Assembly: GCA_020626475.1 (NCBI GenBank)
Contig: JAHKZT010000036.1
Coordinates: forward strand, 1 to 6,798
Length of the DNA stretch: 6,798 bases
Direction: 5' to 3'
Source of the DNA: a bacterium
Lineage (GTDB): Bacteria > Patescibacteriota > Saccharimonadia > Saccharimonadales > Saccharimonadaceae
Position numbers and translations under genes: made by a program. The notes under the pieces were generated by a model, which saw only the letters and a program-made list of their open reading frames with translations, did not search any database and was not told where the DNA came from. Position 1 is the stretch's first letter, and each line of letters starts with the position of its first letter. Below, piece after piece: positions 1 through 6,011 of this stretch.

Positions 1-844
1 CTCTAAGTACATGCAGTAGTTGGCGAATTAGGTGAAATGGCGACAGGTTCGATGTAGTGCTTTTGGCCTGCTCGACGCCCATGATTTTGCAGTAGGCAAA
101 AACAGATATAAAATAGGTTGCCATACCAGCAATAATGGTGCCTATATGTTTGAGAAATTCTATGCCGATCGGTTTATTGATTTTGGCTTTATTTTTGAGA
201 TATAACACTATGGTACCCAATACGAAGAGATGCGTATAGTAGCTTTGATAGGTGCAAATAGTCGCGATTGAAAATAGCGTCACCAAAAGATAACGATATC
301 TATTTTTACCCGAAAGGAAATAAACTGCGAGCGCTGTGCATAGTAGGGCTTGAGGATGGCTCGGGATCATAAATGCGAGCGACTCGACCATAAATGGATT
401 TACTGCGATTAGCGCTACGGCCAGGAATAAAAGTATGTGAGTCTTTTTGTCGTTCTTTAGGTATCCGCAGAGTACTTGATAAATAATCGTTAATGAAATG
501 GCAAGCACAATAAAATCTATTACAAAATAAATCCATTGGTTGTTTTCGTAGGTGAAGCCGAGTTTTGAAAGTGGTGCATGAATGAGCCAAAAAGTAATAT
601 TTCCCCACCGGCCATTAACCGACGTTGCGCCTCCGCTCATGAATTCGCCGAGGCTTATTTGATCGTATTGGTCCATGCGCAATACGTTGTCGCAAATTAA
701 AGTCTGGTTAAGTAGACCGCAGAAAGCAACGAAAATTATCGCTAAGTAGCAAAGGAATACTTTAAAGACTGATGATTTTAGAAAAGCGGTTGCTTTGCTC
801 CTGAAGGGTTGCGATTTTGAAGTCAACTTTTTGGCCTTTTTCAT
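1..844 (-). CDS. Polytopic membrane protein, GtrII-like glucosyltransferase (5' part, runs off the left edge)
   Basis: The frame is open from ATG at 844 to the window edge, giving 281 residues with no stop; the C-terminus lies outside. After a basic N-terminus (about residues 1-26) there is a first membrane segment (about 27-46). An extracytoplasmic-looking stretch with acidic residues follows (MDQYDQ at 57-62), then a GRWG motif at 79-82. Further hydrophobic segments lie near 104-127, 137-152, 165-178, 185-216 and 233-253. An early acidic loop followed by GRW, with a later YQSYY motif (199-203), resembles GtrII-family GT-C glucosyltransferases, which transfer sugars from a polyprenyl-phosphate carrier to surface glycans. 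Membrane topology is clear, but the family call is from memory of motifs and is moderate. The start is supported by an extended -10 box six bases upstream and by the absence of an upstream Shine-Dalgarno. It is divergent from tRNA-Val. Confidence 0.72.
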   Translation of the reverse strand, partial: MKKAKKLTSKSQPFRSKATAFLKSSVFKVFLCYLAIIFVAFCGLLNQTLICDNVLRMDQYDQISLGEFMSGGATSVNGRWGNITFWLIHAPLSKLGFTYENNQWIYFVIDFIVLAISLTIIYQVLCGYLKNDKKTHILLFLAVALIAVNPFMVESLAFMIPSHPQALLCTALAVYFLSGKNRYRYLLVTLFSIATICTYQSYYTHLFVLGTIVLYLKNKAKINKPIGIEFLKHIGTIIAGMATYFISVFAYCKIMGVEQAKSTTSNLSPFHLIRQLLHVLR

Positions 845-850
845 AGGCTA

Positions 851-859
851 ATTATAGCA
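851..859 (-). promoter_or_regulatory. Extended -10 promoter for the minus-strand membrane protein
   Basis: Read on the minus strand this is TGCTATAAT, a perfect TGn extended -10. It is followed by six bases and then the ATG at 844, so the predicted transcript starts at or next to the start codon (leaderless). No convincing -35 is seen, which extended -10 promoters tolerate. Confidence 0.6.
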
Positions 860-863
860 TAGC

Positions 864-892
864 TAGACAAAGTGGATTTTTTGCGCTTTAAA
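864..892 (+). promoter_or_regulatory. Possible promoter of tRNA-Val
   Basis: TAGACA (864-869) lies 17 bases before TTTAAA (887-892). This would place the transcription start near 899, a few bases before the mature tRNA 5' end at 906. The -10 is weak (4 of 6), so the call is tentative. It lies back to back with the divergent minus-strand promoter. Confidence 0.35.
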
Positions 893-905
893 GTTTTACC
901 CTTGT

Positions 906-981
906 GGAGCACTAGCTCATTTGGTAGAGCGCTTCCATGACATGGAAGAGGTGAGGAGTTCGAATCTCCTGTGCTCCACCA
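906..981 (+). tRNA. tRNA-Val(GAC), CCA encoded
   Basis: A full cloverleaf is visible. The acceptor GGAGCAC (906-912) pairs with GTGCTCC (971-977). U8-A9 is at 913-914. The D arm is GCTC/GAGC with a GG in the loop. The anticodon stem CTTCC/GGAAG (932-936/944-948) encloses the loop 937-943, with U33 at 938 and anticodon GAC at 939-941. A 5-nt variable loop is followed by the T arm AGGAG/CTCCT with loop TTCGAAT. Discriminator A978 is followed by encoded CCA (979-981). It decodes GUC/GUU valine codons. Confidence 0.93.
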
Positions 982-1003
982 TTTTTTATGCTTAAAAACT
1001 ATA

Positions 1004-1012
1004 TGTTATAAT
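1004..1012 (+). promoter_or_regulatory. Extended -10 element upstream of trpS (distal, leaderless type)
   Basis: TGTTATAAT, a perfect extended -10, lies six bases before an ATG at 1019. This geometry matches the promoters at 851-859 (minus strand) and 4965-4973. The -35 region is only T-rich. It could serve as a distal promoter for trpS or drive a very short leader ORF. Confidence 0.5.
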
Positions 1013-1018
1013 ATCCTT

Positions 1019-1066
1019 ATGAATAACATATCCGCATTTATCCCATATTGGCGCAAAGCCTGCTGA
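1019..1066 (+). CDS. Possible 15-codon leader peptide upstream of trpS
   Basis: ATG at 1019 opens a 15-residue frame (MNNISAFIPYWRKAC) ending in TGA at 1064-1066. It is six bases downstream of an extended -10 box, as for two full-size genes in this window, so it would be translated as a leaderless message. It contains one Trp codon and lies 62 bases before trpS. That makes it a candidate regulatory leader, but there is no run of Trp codons and no convincing attenuator hairpin. It may be fortuitous. Confidence 0.22.
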   Translation: MNNISAFIPYWRKAC

Positions 1067-1079
1067 TTTCTTCTTACGC

Positions 1080-1108
1080 TTGATTTTTAATGCAAAATGT
1101 GATATAAT
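1080..1108 (+). promoter_or_regulatory. Main promoter of trpS and the following gene run
   Basis: TTGATT (1080-1085), a 17-base spacer and TATAAT (1103-1108) form the promoter, with TG two bases upstream of the -10 (extended -10 TGATATAAT). The predicted transcription start, near 1115, leaves a leader of only about 14 bases before ATG 1129. The purine-rich AAAGGA (1110-1115) is 13 bases from the start and would sit at the very 5' end, so it may not act as a Shine-Dalgarno. Confidence 0.7.
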
Positions 1109-1128
1109 GAAAGGATAATAATCTACTT

Positions 1129-2154
1129 ATGAAAACAATTCTTACAGGGGTGCGCGCAAATGAGGAGCCAACAATCGGCAATTTTCTTGGCGCATACAAA
1201 TCTATGGTCAATCTTGCTAACGAGCATGCGGCAGACAGCAAGATCAATATGTTCGTCCCAGACCTACATAGCTTCACAACTCCAATCGATCATAACAAGC
1301 TCTATGCGCAAGTCATCAAAGGCATTAAGTATTACATTGCTGCTGGCTTAGACATCAATAATCCAAACGTTCATATCTACCGCCAAAGCCATGTTCCCGC
1401 TCATAGCGAATTAGCCTGGATTCTTGATTGTTTCACATATTTTGGCGAAGCAAGTCGTATGACGCAGTTCAAAGAGAAATCAGAGGAGCATGCCGATGCT
1501 ATCACCGTCGGTCTCTTTAACTACCCAATTTTGATGGCCGCAGACATTCTTCTTTACGATGCAAACTATATTCCGCTAGGCGAAGATCAATTCCAGCACC
1601 TAGAACTCACGCGCGATATCGCAACTCGCATGAACAATAAATTTGGCGAAGAATTATTTACAATCCCAGCTCCAGAAAAAGAGCAAGTTAAGTTCATGCA
1701 TCTCGAAAAGGGTCTTCGTATTCGTAGCCTAGTTGATCCGAGCAAGAAAATGAGTAAATCTAGCACAAATGAAAAGTCTAAAATTAGCCTTAATGACGAC
1801 CCACAGCAGGCCTACAAGAAGATTATGTCTGCAACGACCGACAGTGAGGGCATTATTCGTTTCGACATGGTCAATCAACCTGGTATTAGTAATTTACTAA
1901 CTATCGAAGCACTCCTCACTGACCGCGATATTCAGGATGTAATCGCAGACTGGGCTGGCCAGACTAGCTACGGCGACCTCAAACGCAAAGTTGCTGAGAC
2001 GGTCGAAGACTTCCTCTCGGACTTCCAAGAAAAAGTATCGCAGATTACTGACGAACAGGTCGAGCAAGTACTTGCAAATGGCGAGCAATATGCAAACGAA
2101 GTCGCAAACGCCAAGCTTGCACGCATCCAAAAAGCAGTCGGTCTAAGAAAATAG
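1129..2154 (+). CDS. trpS: Tryptophanyl-tRNA synthetase
   Basis: A class I aminoacyl-tRNA synthetase that charges tRNA-Trp with tryptophan using ATP in the cytoplasm. At 341 residues it has the normal length for bacterial TrpRS. The N-terminus TGVRANEEPTIGNFLGA (6-22) carries the HIGH-equivalent TIGN signature at 15-18. The central GEDQFQHLELTRDIA (151-165) is the conserved TrpRS tryptophan/ATP pocket region. KMSKS at 207-211 is the class I signature loop. The C-terminal helical part (about 255-340) is typical of the anticodon-recognition domain. The ATG at 1129 is the first in frame after a strong promoter and begins directly with the conserved fold. It appears to lead a five-gene run; the next gene starts two bases after its stop. 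Confidence 0.96.
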   Translation: MKTILTGVRANEEPTIGNFLGAYKSMVNLANEHAADSKINMFVPDLHSFTTPIDHNKLYAQVIKGIKYYIAAGLDINNPNVHIYRQSHVPAHSELAWILDCFTYFGEASRMTQFKEKSEEHADAITVGLFNYPILMAADILLYDANYIPLGEDQFQHLELTRDIATRMNNKFGEELFTIPAPEKEQVKFMHLEKGLRIRSLVDPSKKMSKSSTNEKSKISLNDDPQQAYKKIMSATTDSEGIIRFDMVNQPGISNLLTIEALLTDRDIQDVIADWAGQTSYGDLKRKVAETVEDFLSDFQEKVSQITDEQVEQVLANGEQYANEVANAKLARIQKAVGLRK

Positions 2155-2156
2155 AG

Positions 2157-2648
2157 ATGAGCAGAGCAAAGCGCAAACGTTTAATTAAGAACACAGTCAA
2201 TGCCTATGGCGCTGATATTTTGGATTCCGAAGGTTTCTTGCGCAGCGACAAGAACATTCAGCACGGCGACGTGAGCGTCATGGAGCATTCAATTAGCGTC
2301 TGCTGCGTATGTTTACGTATTGCAAAAATCACACATCTAAAATTCGATTACTCGGCACTCGTGCGCGGCTCGCTTTTACACGACTACTTCGATTACGACT
2401 GGCATAAAAATGAAGGCCATCTTCACGGTTACCGACACGCAGATATCGCTCTGACGAATGCCGCCGATGATTTTTCGGTTAACCCAATCGAAGCAAACAT
2501 GATAGCGCGCCACATGTTTCCGCTCAATATTCGCCCACCACGCTACCGCGAGGGGATAGTGTTATGCATCGCAGACAAAGCCTGCGCGATTAAAGAGACT
2601 TTCTCTAAACCTTTTTATAGCGACGTGATAGAGGAGTTAAAGAAATGA
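2157..2648 (+). CDS. HD-domain metal-dependent phosphohydrolase
   Basis: A 163-residue single-domain protein of the HD superfamily. The likely metal ligands are visible in order: His44 (VMEHSISV), His75-Asp76 (LLHDYFDYDWH), His94, His119 (ARHMFPL) and Asp140 (CIADKACA). The pattern LLHD-(x)5-WH, a later His-Met-(F/W)-Pro-Leu and a DK-C-A-E ending matches small HD proteins common in Clostridia, often next to a PF06541 membrane protein, exactly as here. Substrate is unknown; related HD proteins hydrolyse nucleotides or cyclic dinucleotides. It starts two bases after trpS stops, and its end overlaps the next gene in an ATGA junction. Its last codons carry the ribosome site for that gene, which argues for co-translation. 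Confidence 0.85.
   Translation: MSRAKRKRLIKNTVNAYGADILDSEGFLRSDKNIQHGDVSVMEHSISVCCVCLRIAKITHLKFDYSALVRGSLLHDYFDYDWHKNEGHLHGYRHADIALTNAADDFSVNPIEANMIARHMFPLNIRPPRYREGIVLCIADKACAIKETFSKPFYSDVIEELKK
2631..2636 (+). promoter_or_regulatory. Strong Shine-Dalgarno for the PF06541 membrane protein
   Basis: GAGGAG lies 8 bases before ATG 2645, inside the end of the HD gene. It is the clearest ribosome binding site in the gene run, supports the 2645 start and fits translational coupling across the ATGA overlap. Confidence 0.65.
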
Positions 2649-3409
2649 GTTTTACGGAGATTTATCTTAGCTTCTTAGTCTATAGCTTCATCGGTTGGCT
2701 ATGGGAAGACGGAATGAGCCTAGTTAGAGAACATCGTTTCGTAAACCGCGGCTTTCTCAACGGACCTTACTGCCCAATCTACGGCGTTGGCGGCCTTACT
2801 TTTCTTTTTGCCGGACAATTCATAGATAATCCCATCACGCTATTCTTTATCGGTGGCACGATAGCCTGTATCCTTGAATACATTACGTCATATACGATGG
2901 AAAAACTATTTAAAGCGCGCTGGTGGGATTATAGCGATTGGCCACTAAATCTTAACGGACGCATCTGCTTATATGGCTTCCTAGCCTTCGGTGGCGCCTC
3001 GGTTGGTATCCGCTATCTTCATCCGCACGTCATCAATTTCATAAACAGCATACCACATAATACCGCAATTGCTACTGCGCTAGCGGTATTATTTACGCTA
3101 GACGTCATCTCGACCAACCAAAGCTTTGCACGCTTCAATAAAATCTTACGCGAATATCAATCGATACTCAAAAAAGGACGCGTTGTTCAGTTTTTTGAGC
3201 GTAATGGTCGCCGCTTCATAAAGACTATCAATGATCGCCGCCGTCGTATATTCACTTGGCAACAACGCCGTATCCTACGCGCCTTTCCAAACTTCCAGAC
3301 ACATTACGACAAAGCCTATAATGAACTTCAAAAATTCTATACGAACAGTAAGTATCAGCCAAAACAAAAAGCTAATGCTCGCAAAAAGTCTAAAAAGATA
3401 TTAAAATAA
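2645..3409 (+). CDS. PF06541-type membrane protein ('putative ABC transporter permease')
   Basis: A 254-residue integral membrane protein. Hallmark motifs of the PF06541 family (formerly DUF1113, annotated 'ABC-transporter type IV') are present: SFIGWLWE (14-21), NRGFLNGPYCPIYGVG (34-49) and a long core at 77-109 containing LEY, WWDYSDWP and NLNGRICL. About five membrane segments are apparent, near 4-20, 46-60, 64-84, 106-125 and 137-156. The remaining third (157-254) is a basic cytoplasmic tail rich in Arg and Lys. No ATP-binding partner is encoded nearby, so transport is unproven and the permease name is only a database label. Its pairing with the upstream HD gene is seen in Firmicutes and suggests a shared role. 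Confidence 0.85.
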   Translation: MSFTEIYLSFLVYSFIGWLWEDGMSLVREHRFVNRGFLNGPYCPIYGVGGLTFLFAGQFIDNPITLFFIGGTIACILEYITSYTMEKLFKARWWDYSDWPLNLNGRICLYGFLAFGGASVGIRYLHPHVINFINSIPHNTAIATALAVLFTLDVISTNQSFARFNKILREYQSILKKGRVVQFFERNGRRFIKTINDRRRRIFTWQQRRILRAFPNFQTHYDKAYNELQKFYTNSKYQPKQKANARKKSKKILK

Positions 3410-3414
3410 CAGAT

Positions 3415-4293
3415 ATGGCAAAGAAATTCAGCAAACCAGAATTATCGCGTATGATTAATGGCGATATCGTAAAAGCAGACGCTCCAGAACAGGAAGTAAA
3501 GCGCCGCTTTGATATGGTTTTGCTCGAAAAATATCCTCAATATTCACGCGGAACAATCCAGAAATTCATCAAAGAAGGCCGCGCAAACATCAATGGCGTT
3601 ATGATTGACAAATCTAACTACCTCGTCGCGCCAGAAGAAGAAAATAATTGCGAAATCGACGTTCCGACCATAAATACCAAAAACAGACCGCCAGTACTAT
3701 ATGAGGACGACAATGTTATCGTATTCAACAAGCCAGCAGGCATGCTTTCCATTAAAAAAGGCGCTTATCTCGAAGAGGCTGCAATTGAAGATTTTGGCGA
3801 AATCGTCCATCGTCTAGACCGTGACACATCGGGAGTCATTATCGTCGCCAAGAATCCGAGCACAAAATCCAAGCTTCAAAAACAATTCGCTGAGCGTAAA
3901 ACGCATAAGTGCTATTACGCTCTCGTCGTTGGCCATCCAAAACAGCCGCACGCTATCATTAATGTTCCACTTACGCGTAACCTCAAAAAGCCTACGACCT
4001 TTATTGCAGATAAAAACGGCCGCGAAGCGATAACGGAATACAAAGTAATTGCTAGCAACGACCGCTTCAGCCTTGTCGAACTCAAACCACGTACTGGCCG
4101 CACACATCAGCTTCGTATCCATATGGCTCATATTGGCACGCCAATCCTCGGCGACCCAGTATACAACCCAAAGTCACCAAAAGCAGACCGCATGTATCTA
4201 CATGCATATTCGCTCGAAATCACCATTCCGGAAGGCCAACGCATGACTTTCACGGCATTATTGCCAGAAAGCTTCCGCGATGCAGTTAAGTGA
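3415..4293 (+). CDS. RluA-family RNA pseudouridine synthase
   Basis: Isomerises uridine to pseudouridine in structured RNA, probably 23S rRNA in the cytoplasm. The protein has 292 residues. An S4 RNA-binding domain covers about 30-80 (RFDMVLLEKY...RGTIQKFIKEG...INGVMIDKSNYLV). The catalytic domain follows from about 92 (VLYEDDNVIVFNKPAGML). HRLDRDTSG at 132-140 holds the presumed catalytic aspartate Asp135. RTHQLRIH (229-236) and GDPVY (246-250) are further family signatures. This matches RluC/RluD-type enzymes with an S4 domain; the exact uridine targets cannot be read from sequence. It starts five bases after the previous stop with no clear Shine-Dalgarno. Its last 14 bases overlap the next gene. 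Confidence 0.93.
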   Translation: MAKKFSKPELSRMINGDIVKADAPEQEVKRRFDMVLLEKYPQYSRGTIQKFIKEGRANINGVMIDKSNYLVAPEEENNCEIDVPTINTKNRPPVLYEDDNVIVFNKPAGMLSIKKGAYLEEAAIEDFGEIVHRLDRDTSGVIIVAKNPSTKSKLQKQFAERKTHKCYYALVVGHPKQPHAIINVPLTRNLKKPTTFIADKNGREAITEYKVIASNDRFSLVELKPRTGRTHQLRIHMAHIGTPILGDPVYNPKSPKADRMYLHAYSLEITIPEGQRMTFTALLPESFRDAVK

Positions 4294-4972
4294 TCCCAAT
4301 AGCATCGAAGCAATCGCAACAAAAAATAACTTTTCGATTTTTGAACTCCCAAACAATATCCCGTTTGATAGCTTATTCGTAAACTCATATCATGTAAGCT
4401 TCGAAATCAACGAGAATACAGGCAAACTTCGCCGTGAAATAACGAAACCACAGATTAAAGAAATGCTCAAAATCTGCCACAACAAACAGGCAGATTCATT
4501 GATTGTCGTAGTCGAATATGCAGATAAGCTCAATGACGAAGCCGCTAACCTAGCCCTAAAAAGCCTCGAGGAACCGGGCGAGGACATTCATTACGTTTTC
4601 CTTACTCGCAGCCTCGACGGAATCTTACCGACCATAAGATCGCGCGCTAACTGCTATTATCTTCCAAAAACAGGAAAAGTTAGCGACGCCCCAGAAGCAG
4701 ACATAGAAGTTTTTAATCTCGCCAAACAATACGTGTCAGCCGACCCGAAGAATCTGCCGGAGATCGTAGAAAAAATCTTAAAGCTCAATAAGGACGACAC
4801 GCGCCAAGCCGCCCTTAAGGTTATTTCGTGTAGCATCGATCTAATGTATAAATCATACCTCCTAAAAGGCAACCAAAGCTTTTTAATTAAGATAGAAAAA
4901 CTCATCGCAGCAGAGCAAGCAATAGATAAAAACGGACACGTAAAACTGCAGCTCATCGCTAATATGATATAA
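4280..4972 (+). CDS. holB: Short DNA polymerase III delta'-like clamp-loader protein
   Basis: A 230-residue protein related to the delta'/gamma-tau family, which helps load the sliding clamp at replication forks. Recognisable core: ITKPQIKEML (54-63), a Walker-B-like strand IVVVEYADKLN (75-85), AANLALKSLEEPGE (88-101), then a sensor region with LPTIRSRA (116-123), matching the family 'LLPTIxSRC'. Residues 140-230 are helical and would form the oligomerisation domain. The N-terminal part is much shorter than usual: no P-loop and no zinc-binding cysteines are seen, and the protein is about 100 residues below the usual length. ATG 4280 overlaps the end of the pseudouridine synthase gene by 14 bases; no earlier in-frame start was recognised. 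The symbol is assigned by family resemblance. Confidence 0.75.
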   Translation: MQLSDPNSIEAIATKNNFSIFELPNNIPFDSLFVNSYHVSFEINENTGKLRREITKPQIKEMLKICHNKQADSLIVVVEYADKLNDEAANLALKSLEEPGEDIHYVFLTRSLDGILPTIRSRANCYYLPKTGKVSDAPEADIEVFNLAKQYVSADPKNLPEIVEKILKLNKDDTRQAALKVISCSIDLMYKSYLLKGNQSFLIKIEKLIAAEQAIDKNGHVKLQLIANMI

Positions 4973-4973
4973 T
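4965..4973 (+). promoter_or_regulatory. Extended -10 promoter of the TPR gene, overlapping the holB stop
   Basis: TGATATAAT is a perfect extended -10. It overlaps the final ATG-ATA-TAA codons of the upstream gene and lies exactly six bases before ATG 4980. No good -35 and no Shine-Dalgarno are present, so the predicted message is leaderless. Confidence 0.62.
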
Positions 4974-4979
4974 AAGCAT

Positions 4980-5828
4980 ATGCTAGCAGTAGTGCTAATT
5001 CTTGTTTTAACTATTTTTACTGTATTTTTTGTGCCTAATTGGAATGATCGCGAAGAAGAGGAAATTAATGACACTCGAAAAACTCCACAAATCAAGAAAT
5101 TATGGGGCCTAGCTCAAACCGCAATGAAAGAGCGCAAGCCTATGAAGGCCGAGAAAGCGCTCCTGACAATTCTAAAATTCGACGAGAAGAATGCTGCCGC
5201 TTATAACCGTCTAGGTATTCTATATGCCAAGGAAAAACATTTCAAAGAAGCGGTAGAGTGCTTCGAGATTGCACAGAGCCTAGATAATAATGCATCTAGC
5301 CTCCATAACGTTGGCCTCATTTATCTAGAAACAGGTAAATACGAAAAAGCCGCAATGGCATTCTCGCAGGCGATCGATATTGAAGGCGATCAGCCAGGTC
5401 GTTATATCGCGTACGCAAAGGCACTTGAAAAGCTCGGCGAACGTAGCAAGGCAATCGACGCACTCGAAACTGCATATAGCCTCAGCCCAAGCACAGTCGT
5501 ACTACGCCATCTTCTCGAAATCTATGAAAACTCCGAAGATACCGAAAACGCAGAACTCACTCGTCAACGTATTGAGCAGCTTCAACTCGAGAAAGCCGCC
5601 GCAGAAGCAAAAAATTCTAAACCAGTTAAACGCGCAGTTCGCAAGGCAGCAAAAGCCGAAGCAAAGACCGCCAAGGCAACTGCGAAAACCGCCAAAACTC
5701 AAGCAAAAGCCGTTGCCTCGCCAAAACCGGTTCGTCGCATAATCTCGCCACAAAAAACACAAAAACGTTCTATCGCCATTAAAAACTCCGGCAGCAAAGA
5801 ACTTCCCAAAAAGAAGAAAATCATATAG
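4980..5828 (+). CDS. Membrane-anchored TPR protein with Lys/Ala-rich tail
   Basis: A 282-residue protein. Residues 2-18 are a hydrophobic signal-anchor (VLILVLTIFTVFFV), followed by an acidic linker (DREEEE, 23-28). Tetratricopeptide-type helical repeats cover about 39-185, with clear units at 73-105 (AAYNRLGILYAKEKHFKEA), 107-138 (LHNVGLIYLETGKYEKAA) and 141-172 (YIAYAKALEKLGERSKAIDALE). TPRs are protein-protein interaction scaffolds. From about 200 the chain becomes charged helix, then a low-complexity tail rich in Lys, Ala, Pro and Arg (213-282), reminiscent of histone H1-like tails, which could bind nucleic acid or acidic polymers. With few positive charges before the anchor, orientation is uncertain. 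ATG 4980 is the first possible start in frame, because a TGA stands at 4965. Its promoter crosses the previous stop codon. The specific role is unknown. Confidence 0.82.
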   Translation: MLAVVLILVLTIFTVFFVPNWNDREEEEINDTRKTPQIKKLWGLAQTAMKERKPMKAEKALLTILKFDEKNAAAYNRLGILYAKEKHFKEAVECFEIAQSLDNNASSLHNVGLIYLETGKYEKAAMAFSQAIDIEGDQPGRYIAYAKALEKLGERSKAIDALETAYSLSPSTVVLRHLLEIYENSEDTENAELTRQRIEQLQLEKAAAEAKNSKPVKRAVRKAAKAEAKTAKATAKTAKTQAKAVASPKPVRRIISPQKTQKRSIAIKNSGSKELPKKKKII

Positions 5829-5859
5829 AATATTAGTATACGCACGCAACGTTTTTAAT

Positions 5860-5935
5860 GCCGCAATAGCTCAGTTGGTAGAGCAGCCGCCTTGTAAGCG
5901 GCAGGTCATCAGTTCAAGTCTGATTTGCGGCTCCA
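5860..5935 (+). tRNA. tRNA-Thr(TGT), CCA encoded
   Basis: A full cloverleaf is visible. The acceptor GCCGCAA (5860-5866) pairs with TTGCGGC (5925-5931). The D arm is GCTC/GAGC. The anticodon stem GCCGC/GCGGC (5886-5890/5898-5902) has loop CTTGTAA, U33 at 5892 and anticodon TGT at 5893-5895. The T arm is ATCAG/CTGAT with loop TTCAAGT. Discriminator T5932 precedes encoded CCA (5933-5935). It decodes ACA and other threonine codons. No strong promoter is seen in the 31 bases after the TPR gene, so it may be transcribed by read-through. Its 3' end is duplicated 89 bp downstream. Confidence 0.95.
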
Positions 5936-5945
5936 TTCGAGAGAA
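5923..5945 (+). repeat. Direct repeat, copy 1 (3' end of tRNA-Thr plus 10 downstream bases)
   Basis: These 23 bases are identical to 6012-6034. They cover the last two bases of the T stem, the acceptor 3' strand, the discriminator, CCA and ten bases beyond (TTCGAGAGAA). The repeat shape resembles tRNA-embedded attachment sites of integrative elements, but the spacing to copy 2 is only 89 bp. Confidence 0.85.
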
Positions 5946-6011
5946 TAAGTAGAGAAGACGCGAAAGCGTATTCGGTAATTATTCCGAAAAGGGTTAGCAA
6001 ATATCAAAGAT
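5946..6011 (+). other. Structured spacer between the tRNA-Thr 3'-end repeats
   Basis: Sixty-six bases holding consecutive hairpins. ACGC-GAAA-GCGT (5958-5969) has a GNRA tetraloop. TTCGG...CCGAA (5971-5988) has an 8-base loop. A perfect 9-bp stem with an AAA loop (5997-6005 pairing with 6009-6017) runs into repeat copy 2. The segment is non-coding. It could be a processed trailer or small RNA co-transcribed with tRNA-Thr, or debris from a recombination event. No known RNA family was recognised. Confidence 0.45.

Noticed and set aside
306..608. A 100-codon minus-strand frame
   Set aside because: It is a shadow in another frame of the minus-strand membrane protein gene, which reads open from 844 to the window edge with consistent membrane segments.
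937..943. CAT anticodon (tRNA-Met) in the tRNA at 906-981
   Set aside because: The 5-bp stem and U33 at 938 place GAC at 939-941; the CAT reading lacks the preceding U and breaks the stem.
982..1128. T-box riboswitch controlling trpS
   Set aside because: The gap is too short, and neither the conserved T-box sequence nor a terminator/antiterminator pair is visible.
4049..4388. Antisense frames opposite the pseudouridine synthase and delta' genes
   Set aside because: They lie wholly across conserved coding motifs (RTHQLRIH, GDPVY) of the plus-strand genes and have no promoter or ribosome site.
1129..4972. UGA read as glycine (Absconditabacteria/Gracilibacteria code)
   Set aside because: TGA serves as stop at 2646-2648 and 4291-4293 in tight gene overlaps, and no long frame needs in-frame TGA.
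5502..5849. A 115-codon minus-strand frame rich in Cys, Phe and Gly
   Set aside because: It is antisense to the Lys/Ala-rich tail of the TPR protein; its odd composition is the complement of Ala/Lys/Glu codons, and no start signals are seen.
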